Part shown: piece after piece, positions 41,814-50,027 of the stretch
How positions within the stretch are numbered: the stretch's first letter is position 1
Layout: the number at the start of each line of letters is the position of its first letter
Assembly: GCF_003231285.1 (NCBI RefSeq)
Contig: NZ_QKNS01000001.1
Span: 186,001 to 250,000 of the forward strand
Origin: Hymenobacter sediminis
GTDB taxonomy: Bacteria; Bacteroidota; Bacteroidia; Cytophagales; Hymenobacteraceae
DNA: 64,000 bases
Reading direction: 5' to 3'
The notes under the pieces: generated by a model
Told to the model about the DNA's origin: nothing
Database searches by the model: none
Seen by the model: the letters and a program-made list of their open reading frames with translations, nothing else
Program-made: the position numbers and the translations under genes

Positions 41814-42137
41814 ATGGCCGACGTATCGCAGAAATCAGGGCCGTTGGCCTTCCTGACCGGGGCGGGGTTGTTTGTGCTCTTTGAGATAGGCGCGTACTAC
41901 CTGTTGCGTTTTGCTACTTCGGGGCTGGGTATGAGCAATCAAATGCAGCCCGAAAACACTATCGTAAGCAATTGGGTGAAGACAGTGGTGTTTCTGCTGC
42001 TGTATTTGGCTCTGGTAGTAACGGCCGTGCTGATATTGAGTAACCGCCTACCCCGCCGACACCGCGGCCAACTCATGGGCTGGTTCTACCTCTCGCTCCT
42101 GACAGGATTTCTGCTGTTGTGGCCTCTATTTGACTGA
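41814..42137 (+). CDS. Small three-span membrane protein
   Basis: This 107-residue protein has three hydrophobic segments (about residues 11-32, 53-73 and 88-105) and no recognised motif. A terminator-like hairpin (42149-42177) follows with its T-run on the minus strand. Function is unknown. Confidence 0.65.
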   Translation: MADVSQKSGPLAFLTGAGLFVLFEIGAYYLLRFATSGLGMSNQMQPENTIVSNWVKTVVFLLLYLALVVTAVLILSNRLPRRHRGQLMGWFYLSLLTGFLLLWPLFD

Positions 42138-42148
42138 GGACAGGACAT

Positions 42149-42177
42149 AAAAAAGCCACTACCCAGGTGGGAGTGGC
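42149..42177 (-). terminator. Terminator for the minus-strand hsp20 gene
   Basis: The stem GCCACTACCC (42155-42164) pairs with GGGAGTGGC (42169-42177), one base bulged. On the minus strand it is followed by a T6 run, so it should end hsp20 transcription rather than the plus-strand membrane gene. Confidence 0.8.
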
Positions 42178-42234
42178 AGGTGAAACCATAGAAGGATACC
42201 GGTCGGTCCCGGCGTTATAGGCAGCTGCTGTCGG

Positions 42235-42618
42235 TTAGCGCTGCTTGATGGTGATTTCGCGCGGCTCGGTGGTAATGTCGCGGTAGGGAATGCGGACGTG
42301 CAACTCTTGGCCTTCGAACACGGCGTCGATACGGCTCAAGTCGAGGTTGGCGGGCAGGTTCAGAGTGCGGCTGAACAGAGGAGCCGCCAGTTTGTCCTCA
42401 GCCGAATGGCGATACTCGGCGAATACCGTCAGCACATTATTGTTGAGCACTACGTGGAAGTTCTGGGGGCTTACCGACGGGGCAGCCACCCGGACCACCA
42501 CGCCTTTCTCCCGCTTATCAATCCGCATGGTAGCCTGCGCAATGCCTCCACCCAAAGTGTTGAGCAGGTCAAGTTGCGGGGCGATGTTGCGGATAAAATC
42601 TTTGCTGATCAGGTTCAT
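42235..42618 (-). CDS. Hsp20/alpha-crystallin family small heat-shock protein
   Basis: This 127-residue protein has an alpha-crystallin beta-sandwich: V-V-V-R-V-A-A-P-S-V, N-N-N-V-L-T-V-F-A-E-Y, then L-P-A-N-L-D-L-S-R-I-D-A-V-F-E-G-Q-E-L-H-V-R-I-P. The N-terminal arm is short. Small heat-shock proteins hold unfolding proteins in a refoldable state. A second, divergent Hsp20 lies at 59.8-60.4 kb. It is monocistronic. Confidence 0.88.
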   Translation of the reverse strand: MNLISKDFIRNIAPQLDLLNTLGGGIAQATMRIDKREKGVVVRVAAPSVSPQNFHVVLNNNVLTVFAEYRHSAEDKLAAPLFSRTLNLPANLDLSRIDAVFEGQELHVRIPYRDITTEPREITIKQR

Positions 42619-42852
42619 GGTAGGGTTCCTTTCTTACGATGTACAAGGCTTATTTCAAATCCTGTACCAGCCGTAGCAAATGCCACTACACCTTAATTTT
42701 CGGCCAAAATGGCTTGAATTACGGCTGTGTTTGTCTTGTTTTATGCCAGTTTGACTGAAATAAATCTTGCTGAGGCTAAAATTCAGTCAACCAAGCAGTG
42801 AAGCATCCTTAATCAGGGACTGAGCTAGCTGATGGTGCAAGTGAGAGGCAAC

Positions 42853-43950
42853 TCAAGATCCAACAGGAGCCTTGCTGACAGCTGGGGAGTAAACCAAATG
42901 GCGTTTGAAGCGGTCCAGAGGAGCTTCTATGAAGTGCCAGGAAGCTGCACTAAGTAGGATCAGCAATGGTGCCAACACGAGCACAGTAGGTATAGGGCCT
43001 AATAGTATCTCGCGCCACTCAGAGCTGGCCGGCCATAGCTTGTATACCAGCCGTTGCCAAAATACAGGCAGCAGTAAGTGATATAGGTAGGTGCCAAAGC
43101 TGCGCTTCCCTAACCAAAGTAGTACGGGGTGCAGCAACCCTACCCGGCGGGCTGCGCCTGGTTTGTGCAATAGCCAGCCCAACGTCAGGAAAGAAGCTAC
43201 TGCTCCTACCGTTGGAAACACCAGAAGCCACGTAGCGCCGCCGCGGTGCTGGTGCAACAAAGCCCATAGCGCCCACCATACGGCCCAAGCCAACAAAGCG
43301 TAACGGCCCCGTACCCACCGGGCCAGCCGCTCCGATTTCTCGAAAAGCCGCAGCAATGTCCCGGCCGCAAATAAATCAAGCGAAGAGGGTAGCAAGACCA
43401 GTACAAACCCGGAGGTAACGAGCAGGCTCCAACCCACCCGGAACGCCAATCCGGCTACCCCAATCAGGAGCAACCATTGCCAGCGCCTTCCTACTACCCC
43501 TAACAAAGCCGGCCAGAGCAGGTAAAACTGCTCATCGACGGCCAGGGTCCAGAGGTGACCGAGGCCTTCGCCCCAGCGTTGCAAGTGGTAGAATAGCTGA
43601 TTTGCTGCCGGCAATAGAAACCACACCAGATACTCTTGAATGGTAGCTAGGGGTAGTAGGGCACTTAGTGCCAGCGCACAATAGTAAGGCGGAAAAATGC
43701 GGAGGGCCCGCCGCAAATAGAAGATGCCCAGGCGCTGCCTCCATTTTCCGGGTGCCCCCGGGTAAACCTGCTGCTTCCAGATGATGCCGGAAATTAGGTA
43801 GCCGCTCAGCACAAAAAACAGCGAACTTCCCGCCCCCGCCATGATCGGCCATGCCGTCCAGTGCTGTATTACTAATAGCCATGCCGCTACTGCCCGCACC
43901 CCATTCAGTTCAGGACGGTAAGCAAGTGGGGAGCCGGCAGGTTCAGGCAT
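42853..43950 (-). CDS. Acyltransferase-3 family membrane protein
   Basis: This 365-residue protein has about ten hydrophobic segments and the Acyl_transf_3 N-terminal signature R-P-E-L-N-G-V-R-A-V-A-A-W-L-L-V-I-Q-H-W with the active-site His. F-F-V-L-S-G-Y-L-I-S and F-Y-L-R-R-A-L-R-I-F-P-P-Y-Y follow. Such proteins acetylate or otherwise acylate surface sugars such as LPS O-antigen or exopolysaccharide. No polysaccharide gene is adjacent. Confidence 0.9.
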   Translation of the reverse strand: MPEPAGSPLAYRPELNGVRAVAAWLLVIQHWTAWPIMAGAGSSLFFVLSGYLISGIIWKQQVYPGAPGKWRQRLGIFYLRRALRIFPPYYCALALSALLPLATIQEYLVWFLLPAANQLFYHLQRWGEGLGHLWTLAVDEQFYLLWPALLGVVGRRWQWLLLIGVAGLAFRVGWSLLVTSGFVLVLLPSSLDLFAAGTLLRLFEKSERLARWVRGRYALLAWAVWWALWALLHQHRGGATWLLVFPTVGAVASFLTLGWLLHKPGAARRVGLLHPVLLWLGKRSFGTYLYHLLLPVFWQRLVYKLWPASSEWREILLGPIPTVLVLAPLLILLSAASWHFIEAPLDRFKRHLVYSPAVSKAPVGS

Positions 43951-44040
43951 ACGCAGCAGGGTAAGAGAAGCACAAAAGTACCGCGCGTGGCTATGCCAAC
44001 CAGCAGCCCCGAAATAATTGCGTGGCAGCTAAGCTACCCG

Positions 44041-44610
44041 TTAGGTGGCGGGTTTACTGGTTTTGTCGGTGGCGATGATGTCTCGCTCAAAGTGCAGGCG
44101 GCCTTCTTCGTCGGGGGTAGCCGACACCAGATGGAAACCGTTCTGCTGCAAAATGCGCTGGGCACCCACATTAGCCAGGGTGGTGCGAGCTGTGAGGAGT
44201 TGTACCAACTCCGTATCGGCGGCGTGGCGCACAAGGCCGGCTACCATCTCTGTGCCCAGCCCTTGACGCTGCCAGTCATCGGAAATAGAAAACCCAATTT
44301 CGGCGGTGCCTTGATGGGGCGGACCGTGAAAACCGCCAGCCCCAATGAGGGTGTTCTGGGGAGCATCGGTACCCGCCCGCAGAATGGCGTACCAGCCGTA
44401 CCAGCCCGCCGCATGTCGGCCGCCAACTGTCAACTGTTCCAGGAAGTAACGCATAGCTTCCTCATCGTACTCGCCTGGGGGCCAGTGGGCGGGTAGAGCA
44501 GCTCCTAAGAGCATGGGGAAATACTGCGGTTTTGTAAGCTCAGCAGTAAGCAGGGCCCGGCTAGCAGCTATCAGAGTGAGGCGGGAGGTATAGGCAATCA
44601 GTGGAATCAT
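44041..44610 (-). CDS. GNAT family N-acetyltransferase
   Basis: This 189-residue protein starts at the ATG at 44610. The longer reading overlaps the divergent promoter and is rejected. It resembles RimJ/RimL-type acetyltransferases: L-I-G-A-G-G-F-H-G, A-E-I-G-F-S-I-S-D-D-W-Q-R-Q-G-L-G-T-E-M (acetyl-CoA-binding motif A), and N-V-G-A-Q-R-I-L-Q-Q-N-G-F. The substrate is unknown, and it is divergent from a STAS-like gene. Confidence 0.88.
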   Translation of the reverse strand: MIPLIAYTSRLTLIAASRALLTAELTKPQYFPMLLGAALPAHWPPGEYDEEAMRYFLEQLTVGGRHAAGWYGWYAILRAGTDAPQNTLIGAGGFHGPPHQGTAEIGFSISDDWQRQGLGTEMVAGLVRHAADTELVQLLTARTTLANVGAQRILQQNGFHLVSATPDEEGRLHFERDIIATDKTSKPAT

Positions 44611-44685
44611 AGAGAAGAACCTGGGGTTGGTCGGGAAAGTAGCAAAATACGGAGCTAGGCCTTCGGGGATGCCGGTTTGAACCTC

Positions 44686-44693
44686 TACCTTTG
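44686..44693 (+). promoter_or_regulatory. -7 box TACCTTTG before the STAS-like gene
   Basis: An exact TAnnTTTG match, 28 bases before the ATG at 44722, the same spacing as at prfA. A -33 element is not evident. Confidence 0.6.
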
Positions 44694-44721
44694 GTTGCAT
44701 TCTTTCCTGCTTTGCCCCACA

Positions 44722-45147
44722 ATGCTGCCAGCTGCTCCGGAGTTTATAGAAATTGCCTACCGCGCTGATCTGGACGTGCTGCTGATCCGGTGGATGCGGA
44801 AAGTAACTCTGGCGGAAATGTGCCAAGGCTACCTGTACGTGCTAGAAGTGGCCGCTGAGCACCGCTGCCGACAGTGGCTGCTAGATGCCCGCCGCCGCTT
44901 CAACACCGACCGGGAAGGGGCCCAGTGGATGATTTCAACCTTCTTGCCTACCCTGCATACACGCCTGGGTGGTCGTACTTATCTGGCCTATCTGCTCGCG
45001 CCCGTGATTATGCGGGACGTTGAGGCCGATGCCGCTTTCCCACCAGCCAGCTTCTTCGAAGACAAGCCTTTTGACTCAGAGCGGTTCATTGAGGAAAGCG
45101 AGGCCATTGCCTGGCTGCAGCAGGCCCGGCGTCGGCATACGGCATAG
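44722..45147 (+). CDS. STAS/SpoIIAA-like protein, family copy A
   Basis: This 141-residue cytoplasmic protein starts at ATG 44722. It looks like a STAS/SpoIIAA-type alpha/beta fold: E-I-A-Y-R-A-D-L-D-V-L-L-I-R-W, then R-Q-W-L-L-D-A-R-R-R-F-N-T-D, W-M-I-S-T-F-L-P-T-L and Y-L-A-Y-L-L-A-P. Two paralogues occur at 57.1 and 62.6 kb in this window. I cannot name a molecular partner. The fold assignment is tentative. Confidence 0.65.
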   Translation: MLPAAPEFIEIAYRADLDVLLIRWMRKVTLAEMCQGYLYVLEVAAEHRCRQWLLDARRRFNTDREGAQWMISTFLPTLHTRLGGRTYLAYLLAPVIMRDVEADAAFPPASFFEDKPFDSERFIEESEAIAWLQQARRRHTA

Positions 45148-45206
45148 AGCTAATAGCTTGCTGGTGAAGTCAGTGTAAAGCATTTAGTGGCAGGCTGCCT
45201 GACTAC

Positions 45207-45458
45207 TTACTCCGCTATTTCTCCCAAATGGGCATCAACGCAATTGAGGACGTCCTGAGCGGTGCGGAGGTCTTCCAGCTCCCGGTCTGAAATTTCGATG
45301 TGAAACCGGTGCTCCAGGTTAATCACCAGCTCTACCATGTCAATAGAGTCGAGGCCGATGTCTTCGTGCAAGCGAGAAGCGGGGGTAAGGGTGAGGGCTG
45401 GGTTCCGATGTTTGCGGCGCAACATGCGCTCTACTTGATAGCGGACGAGCTGTTCCAT
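45207..45458 (-). CDS. Acyl carrier protein
   Basis: This 83-residue acidic helical protein has the phosphopantetheine attachment site at Ser38 in G-L-D-S-I-D-M-V-E-L-V. It therefore carries acyl chains as thioesters once modified. It differs from a housekeeping AcpP in having a basic N-terminal region (M-L-R-R-K-H-R-N). Its gene follows the minimal adaptor gene by 48 bases on the same strand, and no fatty-acid or polyketide enzymes are nearby. Its client pathway is not evident. Confidence 0.9.
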   Translation of the reverse strand: MEQLVRYQVERMLRRKHRNPALTLTPASRLHEDIGLDSIDMVELVINLEHRFHIEISDRELEDLRTAQDVLNCVDAHLGEIAE

Positions 45459-45506
45459 AATGTGGTACGGTAACAGGGAAGAGAAAAAGAGAAAATGAAT
45501 GGCTGC

Positions 45507-46097
45507 CTAGTCAACGCTGGATAGCAGCAAGGTGGTATCGGAGAGTAGCTGAGAAGAAAGCTGAGCAACAGCAGTCTGCGGAGCCAGGTAGTCGCCGAGA
45601 GCAACGTGCTTGGCAGTAATAATGCCGTTGGCCGGGGCCGTTACAAACACGAAGCTGAGCATGGGCACGGCGCGGGCCAGTTGCTGACGGGTGTTTTCTA
45701 GCTGCTCACGAGCGGTGGCTAGGGCAGGGTTGTCGGCCGCTGGGTGGGTAGCCAGTAGGGCGTCGTAAGCGCGTTGCTGCTGGCTTAAACGGGCCTTAAG
45801 TTGCTGCTGCGTTACACTGGGTAGTTTTTCAACCAACTTCATCAGCAATTGGCCTTTGCTTACGCGTTGGCCTTCGTGGAAATACACCTCCCAAACCCGT
45901 CCTGCATATTCCGTCCGGACGGCCTGTCCCTTGTCGGTGGGGGTAGCAGTAGGAGGCGTAGCGTTTGGGGTGAAGTGTGCGGTAGGAACAATAGGCATAG
46001 TTACGCCCGACTCATCGGTCGGGGTAAGCCAGAGAGGAAGCAAGAAGCTTCCTAGAGCGACGAGGAGCACCAGCCCCACGCCAAGTAGCTTTTTCAT
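45507..46097 (-). CDS. Minimal HlyD/biotinyl-lipoyl adaptor-like protein
   Basis: This 196-residue protein starts at the ATG at 46097; a slightly earlier ATG at 46106 is possible. An N-terminal membrane helix (about residues 4-25) is followed by a Pro/Thr-rich linker, a lipoyl half-motif (Y-A-G-R-V-W-E-V-Y-F-H-E-G-Q-R-V-S-K-G-Q-L-L), a helical hairpin, and the second lipoyl half (V-T-A-P-A-N-G-I-I-T-A-K-H-V-A-L-G-D-Y-L). It is about half the length of usual adaptors and lacks a membrane-proximal domain. No RND or ABC transporter is adjacent. An Rrf2-linked palindrome lies 106 bases upstream. Confidence 0.75.
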   Translation of the reverse strand: MKKLLGVGLVLLVALGSFLLPLWLTPTDESGVTMPIVPTAHFTPNATPPTATPTDKGQAVRTEYAGRVWEVYFHEGQRVSKGQLLMKLVEKLPSVTQQQLKARLSQQQRAYDALLATHPAADNPALATAREQLENTRQQLARAVPMLSFVFVTAPANGIITAKHVALGDYLAPQTAVAQLSSQLLSDTTLLLSSVD

Positions 46098-46202
46098 GAG
46101 ATGCATACCGGCTTGCCCGGCAACCCGAATGCTGCGTTACCAGCATCCGGCAAAAGTGGCCGCCAGCCCGAAGGCTGCACGGAAAGCAGTGAAAGACAGA
46201 TA

Positions 46203-46219
46203 GTAACCGATTTGGTTAC
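46203..46219. promoter_or_regulatory. Rrf2-linked palindromic operator, copy 1
   Basis: GTAACCGATTTGGTTAC is an inverted repeat GTAACC-5 bases-GGTTAC. The 20-bp form TAGTAACCGATTTGGTTACA (46201-46220) recurs upstream of the Rrf2 gene with one mismatch. It sits between that regulator and the adaptor/ACP genes. Confidence 0.8.
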
Positions 46220-46244
46220 ATTTCCTGAGAAATAAAAAAAGCCG

Positions 46245-46694
46245 TTAGCCGACAGCGCCCGGACAGGCACCGGGCAGGCGCTTGGCCAGCTCCTGCATTA
46301 CCTGAGCCACCGTGATGCTGGCCAAAGCCGCCCGCATGGCCTCAATAGCCGGCCCGAACATATCTTCCAGCGTGGCCTGCATCACCCCGCCCAGGTCGCA
46401 CTGAGTGTTGGGATTGGTGCTGCCTACTTGAAAAATATCGGGGTCCGACTCCCGCATAGCCCGAAACACTTCCAGAAGGGTAATGTCGGCAGGGGGGCGG
46501 GCCAGTACGGTGCCGCCGCCGGCGCCGCGCTGGCTTTGCACCAGGCCGGCCTCACGAAGATTGCTCATCAGGCGACGAACTACTACCGGGTGGGTGCCCG
46601 CACTACTAGCCAGCACCTCCGACGACACCGGCTGGCCCTGGGCATGCGCCAAATAGGCCAGAATGTGCGTCGCGACGGCAAAGCGAGTGTTCAT
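46245..46694 (-). CDS. Rrf2 family transcriptional regulator
   Basis: This 149-residue winged-helix regulator has the Rrf2 N-terminal HTH: R-F-A-V-A-T-H-I-L-A-Y-L-A, V-S-S-E-V-L-A-S-S-A-G-T-H-P-V-V-V-R-R-L-M-S-N-L-R-E-A-G-L-V, and the wing Q-R-G-A-G-G-G. Only two cysteines (about residues 98 and 143) are present, instead of the three that bind an iron-sulfur cluster in IscR/NsrR, so it probably does not carry a standard cluster. A matching palindrome lies 9 bases upstream of its start and again in front of the adaptor gene, which indicates autoregulation. Confidence 0.9.
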   Translation of the reverse strand: MNTRFAVATHILAYLAHAQGQPVSSEVLASSAGTHPVVVRRLMSNLREAGLVQSQRGAGGGTVLARPPADITLLEVFRAMRESDPDIFQVGSTNPNTQCDLGGVMQATLEDMFGPAIEAMRAALASITVAQVMQELAKRLPGACPGAVG

Positions 46695-46703
46695 GAGGAA
46701 TTA

Positions 46704-46720
46704 GTAACAGATTTGGTTAC
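46704..46720. promoter_or_regulatory. Rrf2-linked palindromic operator, copy 2
   Basis: GTAACAGATTTGGTTAC, 9 bases upstream of the Rrf2 start codon. The 20-bp context TAGTAACAGATTTGGTTACA (46702-46721) differs from copy 1 at one base. The position suggests autoregulation. Confidence 0.8.
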
Positions 46721-46875
46721 AAATGTAAGAGGTAGAAAGATTGTGCACAATCTTTTCTCCGGTTTCCAGCTGTAAGAAGTAAAGGTGTAGGTCATATAGT
46801 AAGCGGAACTACCTAAGAGTGGTCCTCTGTAGTAGACGTTTCATCGGCTTGATTACCTTACCGGGCAGCACATTT

Positions 46876-47730
46876 TTATTCTTCCCAACGCCCAAATTTC
46901 CCGGCCTGGTAATCCTGATAGGCTTGGCGGATTTCCTGCTCGGTGTTCATCACGAAAGGGCCGTAGGAAACAACGGGCTCCTGGAAAGGCTTGGCGTGGC
47001 CCAGCAACAACACAGCGTCTTCCAAGGCTTCGATGTGCAGTTCGTCGCCGTCGTAGTTGAATTCCACCAGCTTGCGGGCTTCCGTGTCCTGGCCGTTCAC
47101 GCGCAGGCGGCCTCGTACGGTGTAAAAGAAAATGGTGCGCTCAGCAGGAATGGTCAACTCAAGCTTGCCACCAGCCCGGAAGTTGATAGTGGCCAACTGA
47201 ATATCGGCCAGGGGCGTAACAGCCCCGGCCGTACCAGCCCAACTGCCCGATATGGCATGAATGGTAACCCGGCCTTCATCCAGCGCCACCGTAGGAATCT
47301 CCGGCTCCTGCAGCCCAAGGTAGCGCGGCTCTACCATCTTATCCTTGGCCGGCAGGTTTACCCACAACTGCAGAATTTCCAGCGGGCCGCCCGTGCGCTT
47401 AAACTCCGGCGAGGAAACCTCGGCGTGAATCAGGCCCCTACCTGCCGTCATCCACTGAATGCCGCCCGGCCCGATAATGCTTTGGTGCCCGCCCGTATCC
47501 TGGTGCATGATGTCGCCGTCTAGGATAAACGTTACCGTTTCGAAGCCGCGGTGAGGGTGAGGGCCGAAGGGGAGGCCCTGGTTATTAGGTTGGTACACCT
47601 GCGGCCCATGGTGATTCAGGAACAGAAACGGGTCGAGGTGTTCTACCGAGTTGGTAGGCAGGGCCCGGTAGGTTACCAAGTCGGCAATAGGTGCATTCTG
47701 GGCGCGGTGCTGGACTTTGATGGTGCGCAT
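46876..47730 (-). CDS. Pirin family protein
   Basis: This 284-residue bicupin protein carries the pirin N-terminal motif: D-P-F-L-F-L-N-H-H-G-P, then F-G-P-H-P-H-R-G-F-E-T-V-T-F-I-L-D-G, and G-R-G-L-I-H-A-E-V-S. The metal-binding His and Glu residues are visible in those blocks. Bacterial pirins include quercetinases and redox regulators; the substrate here is unknown. It is divergent from namA. Confidence 0.93.
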   Translation of the reverse strand: MRTIKVQHRAQNAPIADLVTYRALPTNSVEHLDPFLFLNHHGPQVYQPNNQGLPFGPHPHRGFETVTFILDGDIMHQDTGGHQSIIGPGGIQWMTAGRGLIHAEVSSPEFKRTGGPLEILQLWVNLPAKDKMVEPRYLGLQEPEIPTVALDEGRVTIHAISGSWAGTAGAVTPLADIQLATINFRAGGKLELTIPAERTIFFYTVRGRLRVNGQDTEARKLVEFNYDGDELHIEALEDAVLLLGHAKPFQEPVVSYGPFVMNTEQEIRQAYQDYQAGKFGRWEE

Positions 47731-47948
47731 GGGGGTAGGCAGCGGGGGAAGACAGGGGAAAGCGCCGGGCAGCTTGCCGCCAGCGCCAGATGCATACCAA
47801 TTGCCGGCCCGAATAGTTTTCGTGTGCAGCTTTCAGGTGCTGGTCGCCTACCCCTGTAATCAACGCAAACCTCCACCGTAAAAACCCTGGGGCCCGGCCA
47901 TTGGTTTATCAGGCTTCCATTCCAACTTTATTTCGACGCTCTTTCATA

Positions 47949-49022
47949 ATGGCTCAACTCTTCACGCCGCTCACTCTGCGCAGCCTCACCCTGAAAAACC
48001 GCATCGTCATCTCGCCCATGTGCCAGTACAGCGCTGAAGATGGCTTTACCAACGACTGGCACCTAGTGCACTTGGGCGCCCGGGCCGTGGGTGGTGCGGC
48101 GCTTATTTTGCTGGAAGCCACGGCCGTAGTGCCCGAAGGCCGCATCACCCCCGATGACCTGGGCATCTGGAAAGACGAGCACCTACCGGGCCTGCGCCGC
48201 ATAGTGGACTTCCTGAAAAGCGAAAACTGCGTGGCGGGCATTCAACTGGCCCACGCTGGCCGCAAAGCGAGCCACAGCAGCCCTTGGAAAGGCGGCACCG
48301 TAGTACCCGAAGCCGAAGGCGGCTGGCAAACGGTAGCCCCCAGCTCCTTGCCTTTCACCCCCGATGAGCCCGCCCCGCGTGAGCTAAGCCTTGCGGATAT
48401 TCAGGAGGTAGTAGAAGCCTTCCGGGTGAGCACGCGCCGCGCCTTGTCAGTTGGCTTTGAGGTAATTGAGCTACACGCGGCCCACGGCTACTTGCTGCAC
48501 CAATTCCTCTCGCCGCTCAGCAACCAGCGCACCGACCGGTACGGCGGCTCCTTCGAAAACCGCATCCGGCTGCTGCTGGAAGTAGTGGAAGCCACCCGCG
48601 CCGAACTGCCCGACCACTTGCCCCTACTGGTGCGCATTTCCGCCACCGACTGGACGGAGGGCGGCTGGACTGCCGACGACTCCGTGGCTCTGGCGGCTAT
48701 CCTGAAAGACAAAGGCGTGGACCTGCTCGACTGCTCCACCGGCGGCAACGTAGCCCGCGCCGATATTCCCGTGGGCCCCGGCTACCAGGTGCAGTTCGCG
48801 GAGCAAATCAAGCGTGAAACCGGCCTGGCTACTGGTGCCGTGGGCATGATTACCGAAGCCCAACAGGCCGAAGACATCATTGCCACCAACCAGGCCGACC
48901 TGGTACTGCTGGCCCGCGAATCTCTCCGCGACCCGCATTTCCCCCTGCACGCCGCCTATGAGTTGGGAGTAGATGTAGCGTGGCCCGAGCAGTACGAACG
49001 GGCCAAACCGCGTCGGCGGTAG
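47949..49022 (+). CDS. namA: NADPH dehydrogenase (old yellow enzyme, NamA/YqjM type)
   Basis: This 357-residue FMN enzyme starts at ATG 47949. Family hallmarks: L-K-N-R-I-V-I-S-P-M-C-Q-Y-S, H-L-G-A-R-A-V-G-G, I-Q-L-A-H-A-G-R-K-A, L-H-A-A-H-G-Y-L-L-H-Q-F-L-S-P, N-Q-R-T-D-R-Y-G-G-S-F-E-N-R. The catalytic Tyr/His network fits the YqjM class, whose members reduce activated alkenes and may act on oxidative-stress aldehydes. It is divergent from the pirin gene. Confidence 0.93.
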   Translation: MAQLFTPLTLRSLTLKNRIVISPMCQYSAEDGFTNDWHLVHLGARAVGGAALILLEATAVVPEGRITPDDLGIWKDEHLPGLRRIVDFLKSENCVAGIQLAHAGRKASHSSPWKGGTVVPEAEGGWQTVAPSSLPFTPDEPAPRELSLADIQEVVEAFRVSTRRALSVGFEVIELHAAHGYLLHQFLSPLSNQRTDRYGGSFENRIRLLLEVVEATRAELPDHLPLLVRISATDWTEGGWTADDSVALAAILKDKGVDLLDCSTGGNVARADIPVGPGYQVQFAEQIKRETGLATGAVGMITEAQQAEDIIATNQADLVLLARESLRDPHFPLHAAYELGVDVAWPEQYERAKPRRR

Positions 49023-49039
49023 GGAGCTTTGTATTCAGT

Positions 49040-49090
49040 GTAACCTCTAAAAGAGAGCGAGAAGCATGTCTGCTCTCTTTTAGAGGTTAC
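49040..49090. terminator. Inverted repeat after namA
   Basis: Perfect 19-base arms (49040-49058 and 49072-49090) have core AACCTCTAAAAGAGAGC. No T-run follows, and it may mark the 3' end of namA. Confidence 0.7.
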
Positions 49091-49214
49091 TTGCTGAGTG
49101 AAGGTTTGCTGCCTTTGAAGGTAAGCAGCTTACTATTTTATCTGCTCTAGTATAGTCTTGTAATAAAATCTAGGTTACAAGCAAAGTGAGTTGCACTCTA
49201 CCTTGCCTACTATC

Positions 49215-49610
49215 TTATTGGCCTGGTAGCACCTCATCTGGCACTTCTAGGCAGGTAATGGTAGCTTCTCTTAATCCATCTACATTAGGTGGTACCTCGG
49301 GGCCAAGCTGGTAGCCTACCCGAAGCACCTGCCCATTTATTTGGTTCGCCTGATAAGCTTGCCATTTCGGCCCAGTCGGAAGCACATGGTAGCCAGCCGG
49401 CAATCCCTCGCGGCTGTTCGTTAATTGTAGTGTTGTGTGTGATGTCTTACAATTGGGTGAATCGCCATAACTCGGGCAGAAGTGTACCGTGACGAGCTCA
49501 CTGCACTCAGTAGCAGCTGGAGCAACACTATCCTGATTAGTGCAGCCATTTAAACCCAGAAAGAGTAAGCCAAAACCCGCCAGATGGTGGAGAGGAATAA
49601 GGGTGCGCAT
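49215..49610 (-). CDS. Unknown small lipoprotein
   Basis: This 131-residue lipoprotein has lipobox L-N-G-C (Cys23). The mature part contains four further cysteines (in T-E-C-S-E-L, V-H-F-C-P-S-Y, N-C-K-T-S and T-C-L-E-V), so disulfides are likely. No recognised domain. The flanking DNA is AT-rich, unlike its neighbours. Isolated between longer intergenic gaps. Confidence 0.55.
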   Translation of the reverse strand: MRTLIPLHHLAGFGLLFLGLNGCTNQDSVAPAATECSELVTVHFCPSYGDSPNCKTSHTTLQLTNSREGLPAGYHVLPTGPKWQAYQANQINGQVLRVGYQLGPEVPPNVDGLREATITCLEVPDEVLPGQ

Positions 49611-50027
49611 GATAAGGGAGAATTTGTTTAAAGTAAAGGCCTATGATTGTGTGTCTATCTTTTGCTAGCCCTATCTGCTAGCGATGCCCTAGAGGTAGCT
49701 TAATCAAGGAGTAGATGGGCGAAAAAACAGGAAGGAATAAGCCACTCAAACTTACGAGTACCGCAGCCGGGTTAAGGTTGCATTGAACTGGTTAACAAAT
49801 AGTAGCAGTTGACGGGCAAGAAAGCTTTACAGGTAATCCTTCCACGTTAAACTAACTCAGAATGTGAGGCTAGTTGTCGCCAAAGACTACGGTATATAGC
49901 CTATAGTGGCACTTCGGGGTGCAGAGGCAACCATTCTAGAAGCGTTACTATAACGGGAATCATATAGGCGCAACCTTCACAACTCAACATGCGACCTTAG
50001 CGGAAATCCTTTCCTCTAATTCGCTGA
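49611..50027. other. AT-richer intergenic region before the first M13 gene
   Basis: About 417 bases without a gene. I see no terminator, repeat or exact TAnnTTTG box. Divergent promoters for the lipoprotein and the M13 genes must lie here. Confidence 0.4.
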
